64,000 bases of DNA from NCBI RefSeq assembly GCF_041296385.1, contig NC_091022.1:19859967-19923966 (forward strand), in the 5' to 3' direction. Under the pieces are notes generated by a model that was not told the DNA's origin, did no database searches, and was given only the letters and a program-made list of their open reading frames with translations. Shown piece after piece: positions 50,646 through 62,815 of this stretch. The position numbers and the translations under genes are program-made. The DNA comes from Aphelocoma coerulescens (lineage: Eukaryota > Chordata > Aves > Passeriformes > Corvidae). How positions within the stretch are numbered: position 1 is the first letter of the stretch; each line of letters starts with the position of its first letter.

Positions 50646-53600
50646 ACAAGGTGTGACCTTGATTTAGATAGTGATACACCACAACCCCAAAGTGATTATG
50701 AAGAGACAGTCACATTCCAGCTCTAGATCTTTTACATTGGGCTGAAACTCTTTTGCAACTAAAAGAAAATAAATCTAAAAGTCCGCAAAGGATGCACTGC
50801 ATTCAGCAGAAATTAAAATTGCAAAGGAGCTCCTGCTGAGTTAAGAAGAAAAAATTGCCACCATGATCTCCAAAAAAAAGCCCTGGAGACAGTTCAGCTA
50901 GAAGCTTGGGACGAGTTTGGATTAATTTTTCACCTGTAGCACCCAAAGGAAAAATCATAAAACTATTTCACGCACACTACAGACTAATCAGCATAATTCA
51001 GTAAGCAATCAGAATAATCCAGGAGAATAGATGATGAATAAAAATGGCTAAAAGTGAAATTAAATCAGCCTTCTGATTGCTCCCAGTCTGTCCAGAAGAT
51101 TTGGACTTCCTGAGACTCAAGTTTTATCATTATTTCTGTAACATATCACTGCGCTCCCAGATTTTGAGACATCTTTCCTCAAGTGGATAGTGACATACCT
51201 GTGCTTTATCATTCTCAAAGTCATTACTTCCTTGCAGGCCTTTTTAAATTGGAGGGGGGAGGAAAGAGTTATGTTAAAAATAAAAACAATAATCAAAGCA
51301 TCACTTGCAGTAAGACCCAGCATCTCCCTAGGAAACAGTTGCAAAATGTATGCCAAATACTTTACTTTTTTTTTTTCAATTGAGTAAGAGCTCTTGACCT
51401 TCTAAACCGACTTAGCTACTTTTATAAGGACCTACAGTTTCTGAAAACATATTGATGTCTTTGTAACACCAAAACCAGCAGAAATTATTCAATTAAGAAG
51501 AAATTGTGAGCATTTTAAAGGACAAATTTAAGTGTTTTGTGTAATATATTGTTCTCTTTAGGTTGCTGTAGCCTACAGACATAGAATTTAACTCAGTGTG
51601 CTGCTGCAAAAAGAATTCAAAATAAACTAACCAGCTCCTACGAGATTATCAGTAACACATGTTTATCTAAAAACCCAAGAAAAAATGAAATAGCGTTTGA
51701 AAACTGATGCAATAGAGTTTGAGGTTTCTTCTTTTCTTTTGAATAAGTTAACATTTTCATAGCAAACAAATTTTAATGGAGCCTCCGTATTTGAGAAACT
51801 CTGTGTGGCTCCAAGTAAAAGAACAGTGCAGTTCCAACTATTCATCAGCATAACAAAAGCTAAATCTCAGAAAGGCATCCAGACATGAGCTGGAGCCAGA
51901 GAGCACTCGGACTAAAGACACTGCTGTCAGCCACATCCTTCTGACCATCCATCTATCAGTGATGCAGAGACTGGCGGTGGCATCTCACAACAACAACAAA
52001 TCCCAAACCAAACGAGTAGAAGCAGGAAAAGACATATTAAGTTACTTCTTTGTAAACAGAAAAAGGAGACCACAGCGAGTGGCTGTCCTGTGCAAATAAG
52101 TTATTTCCCCTCAGACCTTAATAAACCTTTTCTCTGCATGGCTGATTGCTTCAGCTTGTGGGTGGGGCAGAGAGAAACTCCCTAGAGCAAAATCTTGCTT
52201 GAATTTCAGAGTGCAATAAAAGCTGCCCAGAAAATTTCAGTTGTAACTTAAATCCCTACCTCTGGGCCATACTGCAATCTCCCACAGGAAAAAAACCAAC
52301 CCCCTGCTGGAAGTAGAGTGGTTCACCTTGTTAAGATTCTTCTCTTATGCACCCTTAAAGAAGGCTAGATCAGGAATAGAAATGTTAATGTTCAAACCTG
52401 TAACACTGCAAAGGTACACGGCATCTCTTCCTACTGTATTCCTAAGCTGTGCTCCAAGTCCCCAATATCCTGGTGCCCCCGCCTCAATTCCTTGTTCTTC
52501 TGTGCTTCTGAAACTTCCTACAGACAGAACATGACCGCTGCAGAATACATGCCACTGCTGGCCATCCCTCTCCCCGCAACATTGCTCAAGAGCACCCCAG
52601 AGATAAGAGAAAGCTGCTCCAAGCGTGCTCCTTGAAATACTTTCATCTTTGAAGAGAAAGACCTCTAAAGGACTGCTGCGTCCCAACTCTACTCTGTTTA
52701 ACCTTCCCAAGGATTTATGTTCAAAAGCCAAAAAAGGGTCTTTTAAGAGCTTCCGGACAACTGACACGGCATGCTCAAAAGCTGCCTTTTCCCTCCTGTT
52801 CTATCCAGCTTTTCAGGCAATTAAGACAAAGGAGAACACAGAGATCTTTCCAGCTAAGCAAGGATGTTTTCTTTAGCTAAAAGTCATTCAGACTAATGCT
52901 GATGTATTTTAGAGTATAGTGCTTAATTTTCTAAATAATTTTAGAAACACCACAGAGCACTTGCAACCTCAGTGAAGCTTTAACATCCCTATTACAGAAA
53001 CAAAATTTATACTAGCTTTAAAGATGATGAGGCACAGGGAGGTAAGGAACATCAGGCGTAGCTGCACAACTCATACATGCCAAGGAACTAGCAGGACCAG
53101 GCAGTCCTTTCTATAAATCCTGTGTGACCTACCTTGCCATACATGCAGCACCCCCACTGCCTTTCATAACCCAGTTTATGAAACTAAGTAATTCTGTAAT
53201 ATATATGAGCCATTCTGCAGAGGAAAGGAGGGGCAAGAGAAGGCAAGGGTGAGTAGATATATACTTGTACAATATAATAGACTACTTAGTCTCCTGAGAA
53301 ATCATGTGTCCACGTGCTTTCCCATCATGAGGCTTTCCCAATTTAAAAAAAAAAAACAGAAAGTCAAACTTCCCATAATCTGTAGCATAAGAATTTAATT
53401 AGTGAAGTGTGATTAGTAAAACTGTCTAAGCCACATTAGTAAAATACTCGAATGAGACTAATACTGTTTATGATCCAAGAGCTACTGTTTTCTTCATATC
53501 AGCAGTGAGATCCAGCTCTAGTTTTCAACATTGAACACATCTTCAGATGCATTCAGTAAGAGTTATTCCTAAGTTTTCAATATGCTTATTCAAAAACTGA

Positions 53601-54643
53601 TTTACATTAATAACTACACGTTAGTGCTACAGTACCAGATTGTAGAAAATCTGGTTATGAGTTTTAGCTATGAGACCTTACAAAAAAAACTCCTGATGAC
53701 AAGCAAGACTATGTGCTGATCTAGTTAGCCTCCTTCTACTACCTATGGTAAACAATGCCTGATCTTCTCCAATGAAACCAGCTGCATATTGCAAGGAGAA
53801 AGGAAAGACTAACTCTGCTACATCTAAAATGGCTAACAAAGACTTCTTTTCCCTTAAAAGCAATTTAATGCTCAAAAGGTAGCAGGGAGTCTTATCTACA
53901 GTTCTGTATTCAACAGTCCCTATTAATTGTCACCTTGAACACTGGATTTCTAACCCAAAACATTTCTTCCTGCGTTACATGGAAAGAATACAGTATGAGG
54001 GAAGGGAATAATACAGTAAGAACAAGACTTGACCAAGGTCATCCAATCTTGCTACAAAAAATTACTTCAATGCATTCAGCCACATTGTGCTCTGAAGTTA
54101 CATGTTCATGCCTGAGGAATGCCTGAAACAGTGAGCAATAAATGTGTATCCTTAATTGACAAACACCCCAGAAACACCTGAGTTCCCAGCTCATCAGTGT
54201 TAACAGATAATTCAAAATACCCGATCTACCTAAGCAAGACATGACACTAAACAGTGCACAGACACTGTTTTAACAGTGGAACATCACAATTTAGTCCATC
54301 AGTCCCCAGCACCTCAGTGGTCTACCACAATCATTCACAGAGAAAATAAATAGGATTTGAGAGGAAAAGACAAAGATTTTCCTTTCTCGTCAGCACTCTT
54401 ATTCAGCTTGGCCTCACTCTTGTGTTTTACAGACACATTACACAGCGGTCCATTCCCAACAAGCCAGCTTTGCCCCTTGTTAACACAGGATAAAGCCTGG
54501 ACACTCTAGGGAGTTCTCATTCAATAAGCCAGCAAAGTAAACCTTTGCTAGCACTAATAAGAATGGCTTTTTTTGGCTCCAGGCACTCTCCTTTTGCCAA
54601 GTCTGAATTTCTGGTTTTGCCTTTGATAAATGCTCAGAATCAA

Positions 54644-54667
54644 GGGGGGGTGGGGGCGGATGGGGGG
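54644..54667 (+). repeat. G-rich tract, possible G-quadruplex
   Basis: G7, T, G5, then CGGAT and G6 within 24 bases. The G7 run can supply two G3 tracts, so four tracts with short loops are available. On the ADGRL2 transcript this is C-rich; on the template strand it could fold. Whether it folds is inference. Confidence 0.6.
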
Positions 54668-55589
54668 TGCCACTCAATCCTCATTGCAAATTCCCTGTAT
54701 TTCACCTGAAGTGACACCGTGCCACTACATGAGAACACCTCCACTCCAGCAGTGCAGGTAAAACCTTTCTACCACTTCTGCCCTCTGTGTCACTACAGCT
54801 TCCTGGGGACTCAAAGATAAATCACCACCACCTAAAGAAGGGGGGAGGGAAAGGGATGCTTTAAGTCAATTACAACCGTTATCGGCTGTAATATCTCAGT
54901 GTCATGCTGAGCATGTTAAATATGCTGATCACTGTGGACACCAGAGGCACAGTCTGAGGCTGTTTGCCATTCTCTTCATTAAACTGCAAAACAAATAGCT
55001 CTCATTTTCAAACCTATGTAGGACAGATTCTATGAACATCAAAAATAAACAAGAAAATAATGAGTATCTTTACAAAACCACTGAGAGCCATATGACAAAC
55101 CTAAAGAAGCAATTGTAACAGCTGAAGAAAATTCAAAGGCTTTTCAAACTTCTCAGAGAAGAGAAATCCTCAAAATAATGTATTTATATTAAAGATCTCA
55201 TTTCTTTCTCCTGGAAAAAAAAATCACTAGACTAACATCAACCAAAGACACAGCAGTCTTGTAAGACAGGAAACTGTTTGCTGACAGCCTTGACAAGGCT
55301 TTGCAAAGGCCCGTATTTCTCAAAGCTGTTATGCCACTTAGCTGATCTCTTTTTTTTTTTTCTTTTCTTTTCTTCCCCTCCACTGTTTTTAACAGCTGAG
55401 AACTTGTTTGAAGTGGAAGTAGACTGAAAAACAAAACAAACAAAACTAAATCCTGGGACTGTGGTCAGACATGTCGGTACCTGTGAAGCGACATGGTGTT
55501 TCTCTAATTGACTGCAAGGATTTCAACACACCTGATCTTCTTTATGGCCGCTAGGCCCTGGGCTTAGGCACAGAGATGAGTTCTGATAC

Positions 55590-56085
55590 TGAGAATCCAG
55601 CTCTGGGGCCCCCAAGATAAGAATTATGTGGACCTGTTGGAGGAGGTCCAGAGGAGGCCACAAAGATGATCAGAGGGCTGGAGCACCTTTCCCATGTAGA
55701 CAGGCTGAGAGAGTTGGGGCTGTTGAGCCTGGAGAAGAAAAGGTTCTGGGGAGACCTTACAGTAGCTTTCCAGCACCTAAAGGGACACATGAGAGCTGGA
55801 AAGGGACTTTTTACAAGGGCCTGCAGTGACAGGACAAGGGGGAATGGCTTTAAACGGAAAGATGGTAAATATAGAGTAGATGTTTGGAAGCTTCTCTTCA
55901 GTATGAGAGTGGTGAGGCACTGGAACAGGGTTGCCAGTGCCACATCTATGGAAGTGTTTAAGGCCAGGTTGGATGGGGCTTTGAGCAACCTGGTCTGGCA
56001 GCATGTGTCCCTGGCTATGGAAGGGGGGCTGGAACTAGATGATAATTTAAAGTCCCTTCCCACCCAAACTGTTCTGTGATTCTGT
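55590..56085 (+). mobile_element. CR1 non-LTR retrotransposon, 5'-truncated 3' end
   Basis: The block runs from the CR1 phrase CCAGCTCTGGGG (about 55600) through GGACCTGTTGGAG, the GATGATCAGAGGGCTGGAGC segment, GACAGGACAAGGGGGAATGG, GGTGAGGCACTGGAACAGG and GGTTGGATGGGGCTTTGAG, to the terminal ATTCTGTG-type octamer pair typical of avian CR1. The order and spacing match the CR1 3' end, but a stretch after the TTGCCAGTGCCACAT segment is shorter than usual. About 0.5 kb is kept, a common truncated length. It sits antisense to ADGRL2 in the proposed UTR intron. CR1 lacks target-site duplications, so the 5' limit is approximate. Confidence 0.93.
55666..56079 (+). pseudogene. CR1 ORF2 C-terminal tail (partial, dead element)
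   Basis: A 137-codon open frame inside the CR1 copy encodes the conserved tail after the reverse transcriptase: MIRGLEHLSHVDRLRELGL, then SLEKKRFWGDL, SDRTRGNG, a HWNR motif and SMEVFKARLDGALSNL. SDRTRGNG and the WNR/FKARLD pair are hallmarks of CR1 proteins. The endonuclease and reverse-transcriptase domains are absent, so the copy cannot move by itself. The frame probably survives by chance or because the insertion is fairly young, and the ATG is internal to the original protein. Confidence 0.8.
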
Positions 56086-59000
56086 CTTTCGCAGCTGACA
56101 CACACTGAAGTAAGACAACTCCACAGACCAACACAGAGCCAGCAAAACACCCACACATTACTAACTTCCAAAATAAAATCAAGTTACAGGCAAGAGCAGA
56201 CAAGAACACAGCACTTTTATCCATGCTATAACCGGGTGAATGGGGGCTGTATAGTCCCAACACACTGGACCTCTTGGGGGATGTGCTGCAGCCTCAGCAT
56301 TTGATATTCAGGCACAAACCCCAGTTTGGTACCACCAACTCCCTGGAAACTACTGCACTGAAAACTTCTTTGCTGAGCACGTGCCAAGGAATATTACCAA
56401 AAAGCTTCATGAAGGTGCTGGTTTAACATCCATTTTAAAGCATCCATTTTCTATCAGTTGTTATGATCATACTTAATGATCATATTAAGTGGTCTGTATT
56501 CAATACAAATGATATCGTTCCAGTTTCAGGAACAAGCTTGAGTGTGCAGCAAAATCACTTTTGATTATTTTAAAAAATTCTATCAAACCCCTTTGTTATT
56601 GCCAGAGAAATACCAACTCTTTATAAGCAACTGAAAAATATTTGCCATTTTAAAAGGTCAGAAGCAGTGGGCATATAGATACAGTCACCATGCACCGGCT
56701 GGAGTAGTTTGGGCAGATCTTTGCTTAGAGAGGAATATTATTCTAACATTAACATCTGTGAGACCACGGCCTAATCATTGTGCAGTGAAATATGAATCAA
56801 AATCAATGGTGGCATCTAAGATGTAATCTCTGCTGTGTTTGGCTCACTGCACTGAATCCTTGACTCATAAATCATTGTTACTAGCCATTCAGTGAAATCA
56901 ATATTCAGATTCCCTCTTGGTCTATACATATGACCACTAAATGAAATAATAATGACCAAAAACTGTCATATATTAGGTTATCAATATTACCAAAAGGGTT
57001 TTCTTGGGAGCAATGAGGTAATCTAGGATAAAATAGATCAGATGAGCATGCAAAGAAATGTGAAAAACCTGTGACTGTATAAAGACAGCAGCAGAAAGGT
57101 AATTTTAAATATTTCTTCTTCCATCATATGCTCAACTATTAGAATTTATCATAGCATCACAATAATGCATTTTATGAAAGACCATTTCAATAATGCATGC
57201 TTTTAATCATGTTTTAAAACATGCTGTACCTAAGCATTTTTCTTTTTCTTCTTTCAAATAACCCCTTCTTAAGTTATTCCTACTTTGTTTCTTTTCTCTG
57301 AAGCACAATTAATATTACAATGATCAGAGAATAGTGTTTTCTTTCCAGCAGCCTAATGGTCAGGACATTTAGAAGACCACATTTTAGTTCCACTAAAAAT
57401 CACTACCACCAAACAAACTTCAAGGAGTAGTTCCGTAAAGCTGTATTTTCCAAACTATTTACAAACCATTTAGTTATTAAAAGGTAGTGGCTCATAACTT
57501 GCATAGAAACCTGAGAAGAGCTGTGTGCTACCATCCCATACTTGGCCATGAGCCACAACAAAATATCTAATTTTGACAACAGAAGGGAAGAAGTCTTTAA
57601 CTGCTTCTAAGCAGACAAGAGATTCTCCAGGTAAATATGACTTACAGGTAGAAATTCCACTGAATTTACGTAAGCCTTTGGAGGACTTGGCGTGGACTTC
57701 CTAAGTACAAAAAGAAGCAGACAGTGCCAGAAGACACATCTTTCAGGTTCAGCACCTTTATGTACCAGTAGCACTTAGGAGGGCAGAAAACTCTAAAATC
57801 ACGAAATAAAAATCAACAAACTCCTTGTTTTTCTTCCCTTGTAACTGGCTTTTCTCATACACGCATTCAAGTCAAAAACTCAAGGGTGAGAAGTCCTCTA
57901 TGACAGTACTGCACACACTGCACTAACTCTCTTCCTTGCACCTACACACAAATATACCACTGAATTACACACCTAATGCTTGCACATCATCGAGGACGTG
58001 AGAAATGTATGCAATAAATTTGGCAAATAAATCCTCAGGATCTATTCAGAAAGGGCCTGATTCTGCAATGGAACAAAGGATTCAATTCTCTTACTGGATG
58101 ATGGGCTCTGTAAGGACATACAAGTTGCCGAGGTGTCTAATGGTGCAACTGTAGCTAAGAGTATTTTCTTGTACAATTTAATAAGCAATGAACATTCAGG
58201 TGAAAATTCTTAACTATGCAAGACAGCTGAATAAGTACCAGTCATTCATCAGAGCTGCATCATTCTTTCAATTGGGGAAAACTGGGCTTTCTTATTGATT
58301 CACACTATAACAGAAAAATAGAAATTATTTAAGTTATTTTTTTCTTCCTTTTGTGGAAAATCTAAGTCAAGAAACTACAATGATTACATTTGGAGAAGTT
58401 ACAAGCAAGAAGAGCTCTAAATTGTAATTCAGCAGGAAGGCTCCTTCAACTTGCATGTACCACGGCTTAAAACTCTTCTCCCTAGCAGCCTACATAACAT
58501 TTTCTCTTTTGAAGAGAAATTTCTGAAGAAAAAAGAAACAAAAAACCTCATGTATTGTGGAAACAGTGAAGGTCTCTTCCATGCATGGCGAAAAGGGAAG
58601 TGTGAAGTGATATCTTTTAAATATTAAACAAAATGGAATAGGGGTTATCTCCATTACTGCCATGCCAACTACCACGAGCACTTGAGGACAAAGTATCCTG
58701 AAATTGCTTTCATGCAAAGAATTTTTAAAAAGAATGAATACTTTTTAAAGCATTCAAGAGAATGAACCCTTTCCATTGGAGTGACTGAAAACATTGTATT
58801 TCCTGTACATTTAAATTTTTTTTTTATCATCCATACAGATGAAATTTAAGATACATTTTTTAACACCTTTTTTAGCAGCAATGTGACCTCTGATATTCTG
58901 TGGTTTCATCAAGCAGACCAAGAACTCTGCGCCACACATTTTACAATTTCTTTTAAATAATATAGCTCTTGGTGGCTCAATGTGACAATGACACTGTTAC

Positions 59001-62000
59001 TTTGGAAAAAAATCATATTTTTCTTTAATTAGGTTACATCATGATTTTAGATGATAATTTATTTAGCCTTTCATAATTATAAACACTTATTGGCTTTTAT
59101 TTTGTATTCTTTTACTAGAAATTAAAGAGAATTGCTTTTCATTAAAACACTGCTCTTCATACATTCTGCTGCAGTTCATGAACTGTATGTGCAACTACAG
59201 AAAAAAATAAGTCTACATTTGTCTATCAACAGTATTTATAAGTGAGAGAGTGGAAAGATTACAAAATTTTAATAAGAACATTATATTATAGTAGCAATAA
59301 TCTAGGTGTTTTACTGGGAAGTGAAGTGGATTACCGTAAATGAAATTTTTAAATGTCCTTTCCATTTTATAGATAACAAAAAATGACTCTTTTCATGTCT
59401 CCAGCGATAAGGATACATGTGCCACACATTTAAATAGTGCCTTCACCCTATCCAACCCTGCTCATGAATTAATAATTCAGTGACATTAATACAAGAAGAT
59501 AAATGATAAAGAGGTTATAGCAAAAGGGCCAGTGGTACACATATACTTCTTTTAAAACAGCTAATACCTCTCTGCCAATTACAGTTAGAACTTTTTTACA
59601 GTTTGCAATGGCATTTTTACAATCTGAATAGCAGCTTATGCACACACAATTTCACACAACTCAAGCTTAATAAATCTCCTGCTGCTACCAAACAATCATT
59701 CTGGGGGATTAAAGTGCAACATCTGCTAACATTAATAAGCATTTTACATAGCAATATGTATAAAAGCAGTTGCTATCAGTCTTCTGAAAAAGCTTCCAGA
59801 CTGGTTTGGCATAAATTATACCTTTATCGTTCAACTGGTAACTTTAGCTTATGGCAACAATAAGGTAGCTATAATGCTATATAGCTGGAAAACCCAATGA
59901 AATTATATACGGATTGCTATTACCTTTTGTAGTGGAATGATTTTCAAAATACTTGAAAAATAAACAAAAAAAAATGTATGTATGCAAAGAATTTCAGGTA
60001 AGAACCTGGTAAAGTCACATAATTTCAATACTAAGAAGAAACCAAAGCTAGCAATCTGTTTGCAAGAGACAATTTCTCTCCTAATACCAGCTATAACTTT
60101 CTAATCCACCTTGGGCTTTTTAAATTTTTATTTGTATTTCTATTAAAGCAGCATCTACTGTGAAAGAATGCATGCCTTCCCAAGGAGTAAAATAAATATC
60201 AGGGGGTTTATTTAATTAGGAATTCCAGCATACATTTTTAGGTAGAATTTGGCAAATGAGCCTGCTTTGGAGTTGAGAGATGTGTAACATCAGCTTGAGC
60301 CAAGAACACAGTTGGCAAAAGCGGCACAAACTTTTACTTGCAGCCCTGCCAAGGCAACTCAAGCCCTGCAGTTCAGCTGTGGACAGCCGAATGCCAGAGC
60401 CTGCCAATCACCCTTCTCTGGAGTGAAGAAAATGAACAAAGTCATACTCTAGCTTTTAAAAAACCAGATAGGTAATATGCAGATTATGCTGCATAAGCCC
60501 TACAATCCTAGTATTTTTCAGAAACTGAAGAGAATCAATAATCAACTTCACAATCATAGATATGATAACACTTAGAATACCTTCTTATAGTGCCCCAAGA
60601 TTACTTTGTCATATGGACATGTAGGCCAGTATCTGCAAGCTCATTTCTTTCATGAAAGAATAAATTTGTACAAAAACCATCCATTTATGTAAAAGGACAG
60701 CAAACTGGATCAAATACACACGCAGAAAATATTTAATACGTTAGTTTTAATTATCAATTATTGTCCCCTGATTTACATTACAGTTTGCTTGAACAGGATT
60801 GTTTTAACATTATTTTTTAAGTCAAAACATTGCTTTAAAAATTACTATTATCGTATTCTCCTGACATCGCCCACATTCTTATTTGACACGTTTTAAGAGA
60901 GAGGAAGAAAATCAAAGCAATAAGATAATAAAAGATTCCAGCAATAGCAGTGCTTGACAACTAACACTCAGGGCCTTTTGATGGTATCAGGCTTTAAAAG
61001 TACCCAGAACTAGGGCTGGAGCCAGGCTTAGCTGAGAAAAAAGCAGCCATTACAGGACAGAAGGAAAAAGCCTAAACCAAAAGGGAAGTACATTAAGTAT
61101 CTGTTTTCCTCAAACTGATAGTTTCTTTAGGCTGAAGTCCGCACCCAAAATTCCCATTCATATTTCGACGACCGGAATCGCTGTTGCTGGAGGAAGCACA
61201 CGAGGATTAAGAGCCAGGTGCCTCAGTGCCACAAATAGACTTTCTTAAATACAGTCTGAATTTTAGATTACTGTTTTAAAATAAGTTTTTATTAAGTTAC
61301 TGTGTGCTGTCTGTAAAAACATAGCTTTATATTAAAGTGATGATTTCTTCATTTTTTTTTATTTTATAATAAAATGATATTGGCACATGATTTTCTTTTC
61401 AGGCTATTTCTTCACCCGCACTCCAATTCTCACATCAAACATATCCCCGCCATGTGCCAGCCTTACATGTTCTGGAAGATCTACTGCTGCTGTGATAGTC
61501 TCATGGCTGTTTCAAATCCAGGTCACAACTTTCCACAGTTACTTAGATTAACATTTGCAATCTAATCTATTTTAACACAAGAATTCAACAGTGCTGAGAC
61601 AAAAATGAGGTGACTTTTTTGCTCAAAGATGACTGAATATTAAATATGAAATTTAACAGGTTGTAATCATAACAGTTTGTAAACACTGTAATATATATGT
61701 CTGCCCTAATTTAGTAAGATGGAATTCTCACATAACACTCATCAAACTGAGCACAAAAAAATTGTTCTGGCATTTCACTAAATTAAAATCTTCAGTCCCC
61801 ACAGCTAGAATGCACAAATTTAGATTTTATTAATACCTTAAATCAAACTCACTTTTATGAAAGGCAATTTACAAGTCATCTTCTCTTCCGACAGCCAAGA
61901 ACAGAACGGGGTCTTAAGCATATTTTTACAGACACTTTGATGACAGCCTAACCTTTTGGTCTGATTGCTACTTTTAACAAAAATAGCATTTTCTTTGAAA

Positions 62001-62386
62001 TCCAGAAAACTCTTGTTTTCATGAATATAGCTTTAAGCCTTCAGTGACAGAGTGGCTGACAGCTCAACAGATAGAAAGCACATTTAGGGGAAGCTGTCCC
62101 TGTTAAGAAAATGCATGCCATTTTACCAGCTTCTCGTTCAGCAATCTGAAAAACTCCAAATTTAATCTAGATCACCAGATTTCACATCTTGTCCAGAGAT
62201 ACGGTATTGTGCCAAACCTTCAAACTCACAAAACCATTCAATTAATACACATGTTCAGCAAGCTACCTTGATTTAACTTGTGCTCTAGGTACTTTAATAT
62301 TTTCAATTCCTATCACTAAATAACACTATCAGCAGCCAGCATTACAGGGACTTCTGCAATAGATTGCAAATCAGATGCACAATGAA

Positions 62387-62401
62387 ATCATCATCATCAT
62401 C
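62387..62401. repeat. (ATC)5 microsatellite
   Basis: Five perfect ATC units lie just downstream of the candidate donor on the gene strand. Confidence 0.9.
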
Positions 62402-62433
62402 AGGTAGACTCCCTCGTGCTGCCAGTTACTCAC

Positions 62434-62800
62434 CAGAAATCAGTGAGAGTCACACCATGGGGCCGGGGTAAAAAACAAAAAACGGGGAGAAAAAAAAAAA
62501 AAAAAAAAAGAAAGAGAAGGGAAAAAAATAAAAAAGCAAGTGAGCAGGCAGAGCGGGAAGCCGGCATTCCCCCCAGCTAGTTTCGAGCGCAGAGGAAGCG
62601 GGAAAGCCCTTGGGCAGGGCGCAGAAGGAAAGCAGGCAGATGGAAAGGGAAGGCCTGAGGACCGCAGCCGCCGCAGAGCGGGCGGGCTCACCCCGCGCAC
62701 GGGCCGGGCAGCGCAGCGGAACAGCGCGGGCATCGAGGCAGCGGAGGAAGGCGGGCGGCGAAGGGATGCAAGTCAACAGGGCAGAAAACACGCGGCACCG
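62434..62800 (-). other. ADGRL2: Candidate non-coding first exon of ADGRL2 (5' end approximate)
   Basis: On the minus strand the sequence ends TTTCTG and is followed by GTGAGT, a full-consensus donor, with the last exon base at 62434. An alternative donor, CGCGGG then GTGAGC, has its last exon base at 62692. The leader contains a long pyrimidine tract with a run of 20 T (62509-62490) and an upstream ATG at 62733 whose 97-codon frame stops six bases before the donor. The 5' boundary is a guess from the extent of the CpG island. Confidence 0.45.
62490..62509. repeat. A20 homopolymer in a purine-rich tract
   Basis: Twenty uninterrupted A on the plus strand lie within a wider purine-rich tract (about 62484-62530). 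On the gene strand it is T-rich and would lie in the proposed first exon, between the two candidate donors. Confidence 0.95.
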
Positions 62801-62815
62801 CACTGAAAAGGGAAA
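62555..62815 (-). promoter_or_regulatory. ADGRL2: CpG island, probable ADGRL2 proximal promoter
   Basis: A hand count gives about 25 CpG dinucleotides in roughly 260 bases, against almost none in most of the window; the local sequence is strongly GC-rich (for example around 62650-62760). It lies upstream of the signal-peptide exon on the gene's strand and has minus-strand donors at its downstream side (62692 and 62434). No convincing TATA box was seen, which fits a dispersed CpG-island promoter. The transcription start cannot be fixed by eye but should lie near 62700-62850 if the 62434 donor is used. CpG islands often fire both ways, so a plus-strand transcript is possible. Confidence 0.65.

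Larger units (their letters stand above)
48669..62433 (-). other. ADGRL2: Probable 5' UTR intron of ADGRL2
   Basis: This 13.8-kb stretch lies between the acceptor of the ATG exon and the strong minus-strand donor at the edge of the CpG island. It is AT-rich non-coding DNA with one CR1 insertion and one G-rich tract. Further non-coding leader exons could lie inside it; none can be shown from sequence alone. The pairing of donor 62434 with acceptor 48668 is inferred from strand, order and signal strength. Confidence 0.5.

Noticed and set aside
55551..56171. 206-codon minus-strand open frame
   Set aside because: It is the antisense shadow of the CR1 element, a common artefact of this repeat.
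57208..57223. 16-bp palindrome CATGTTTTAAAACATG
   Set aside because: About one such palindrome is expected by chance in a window of this size.
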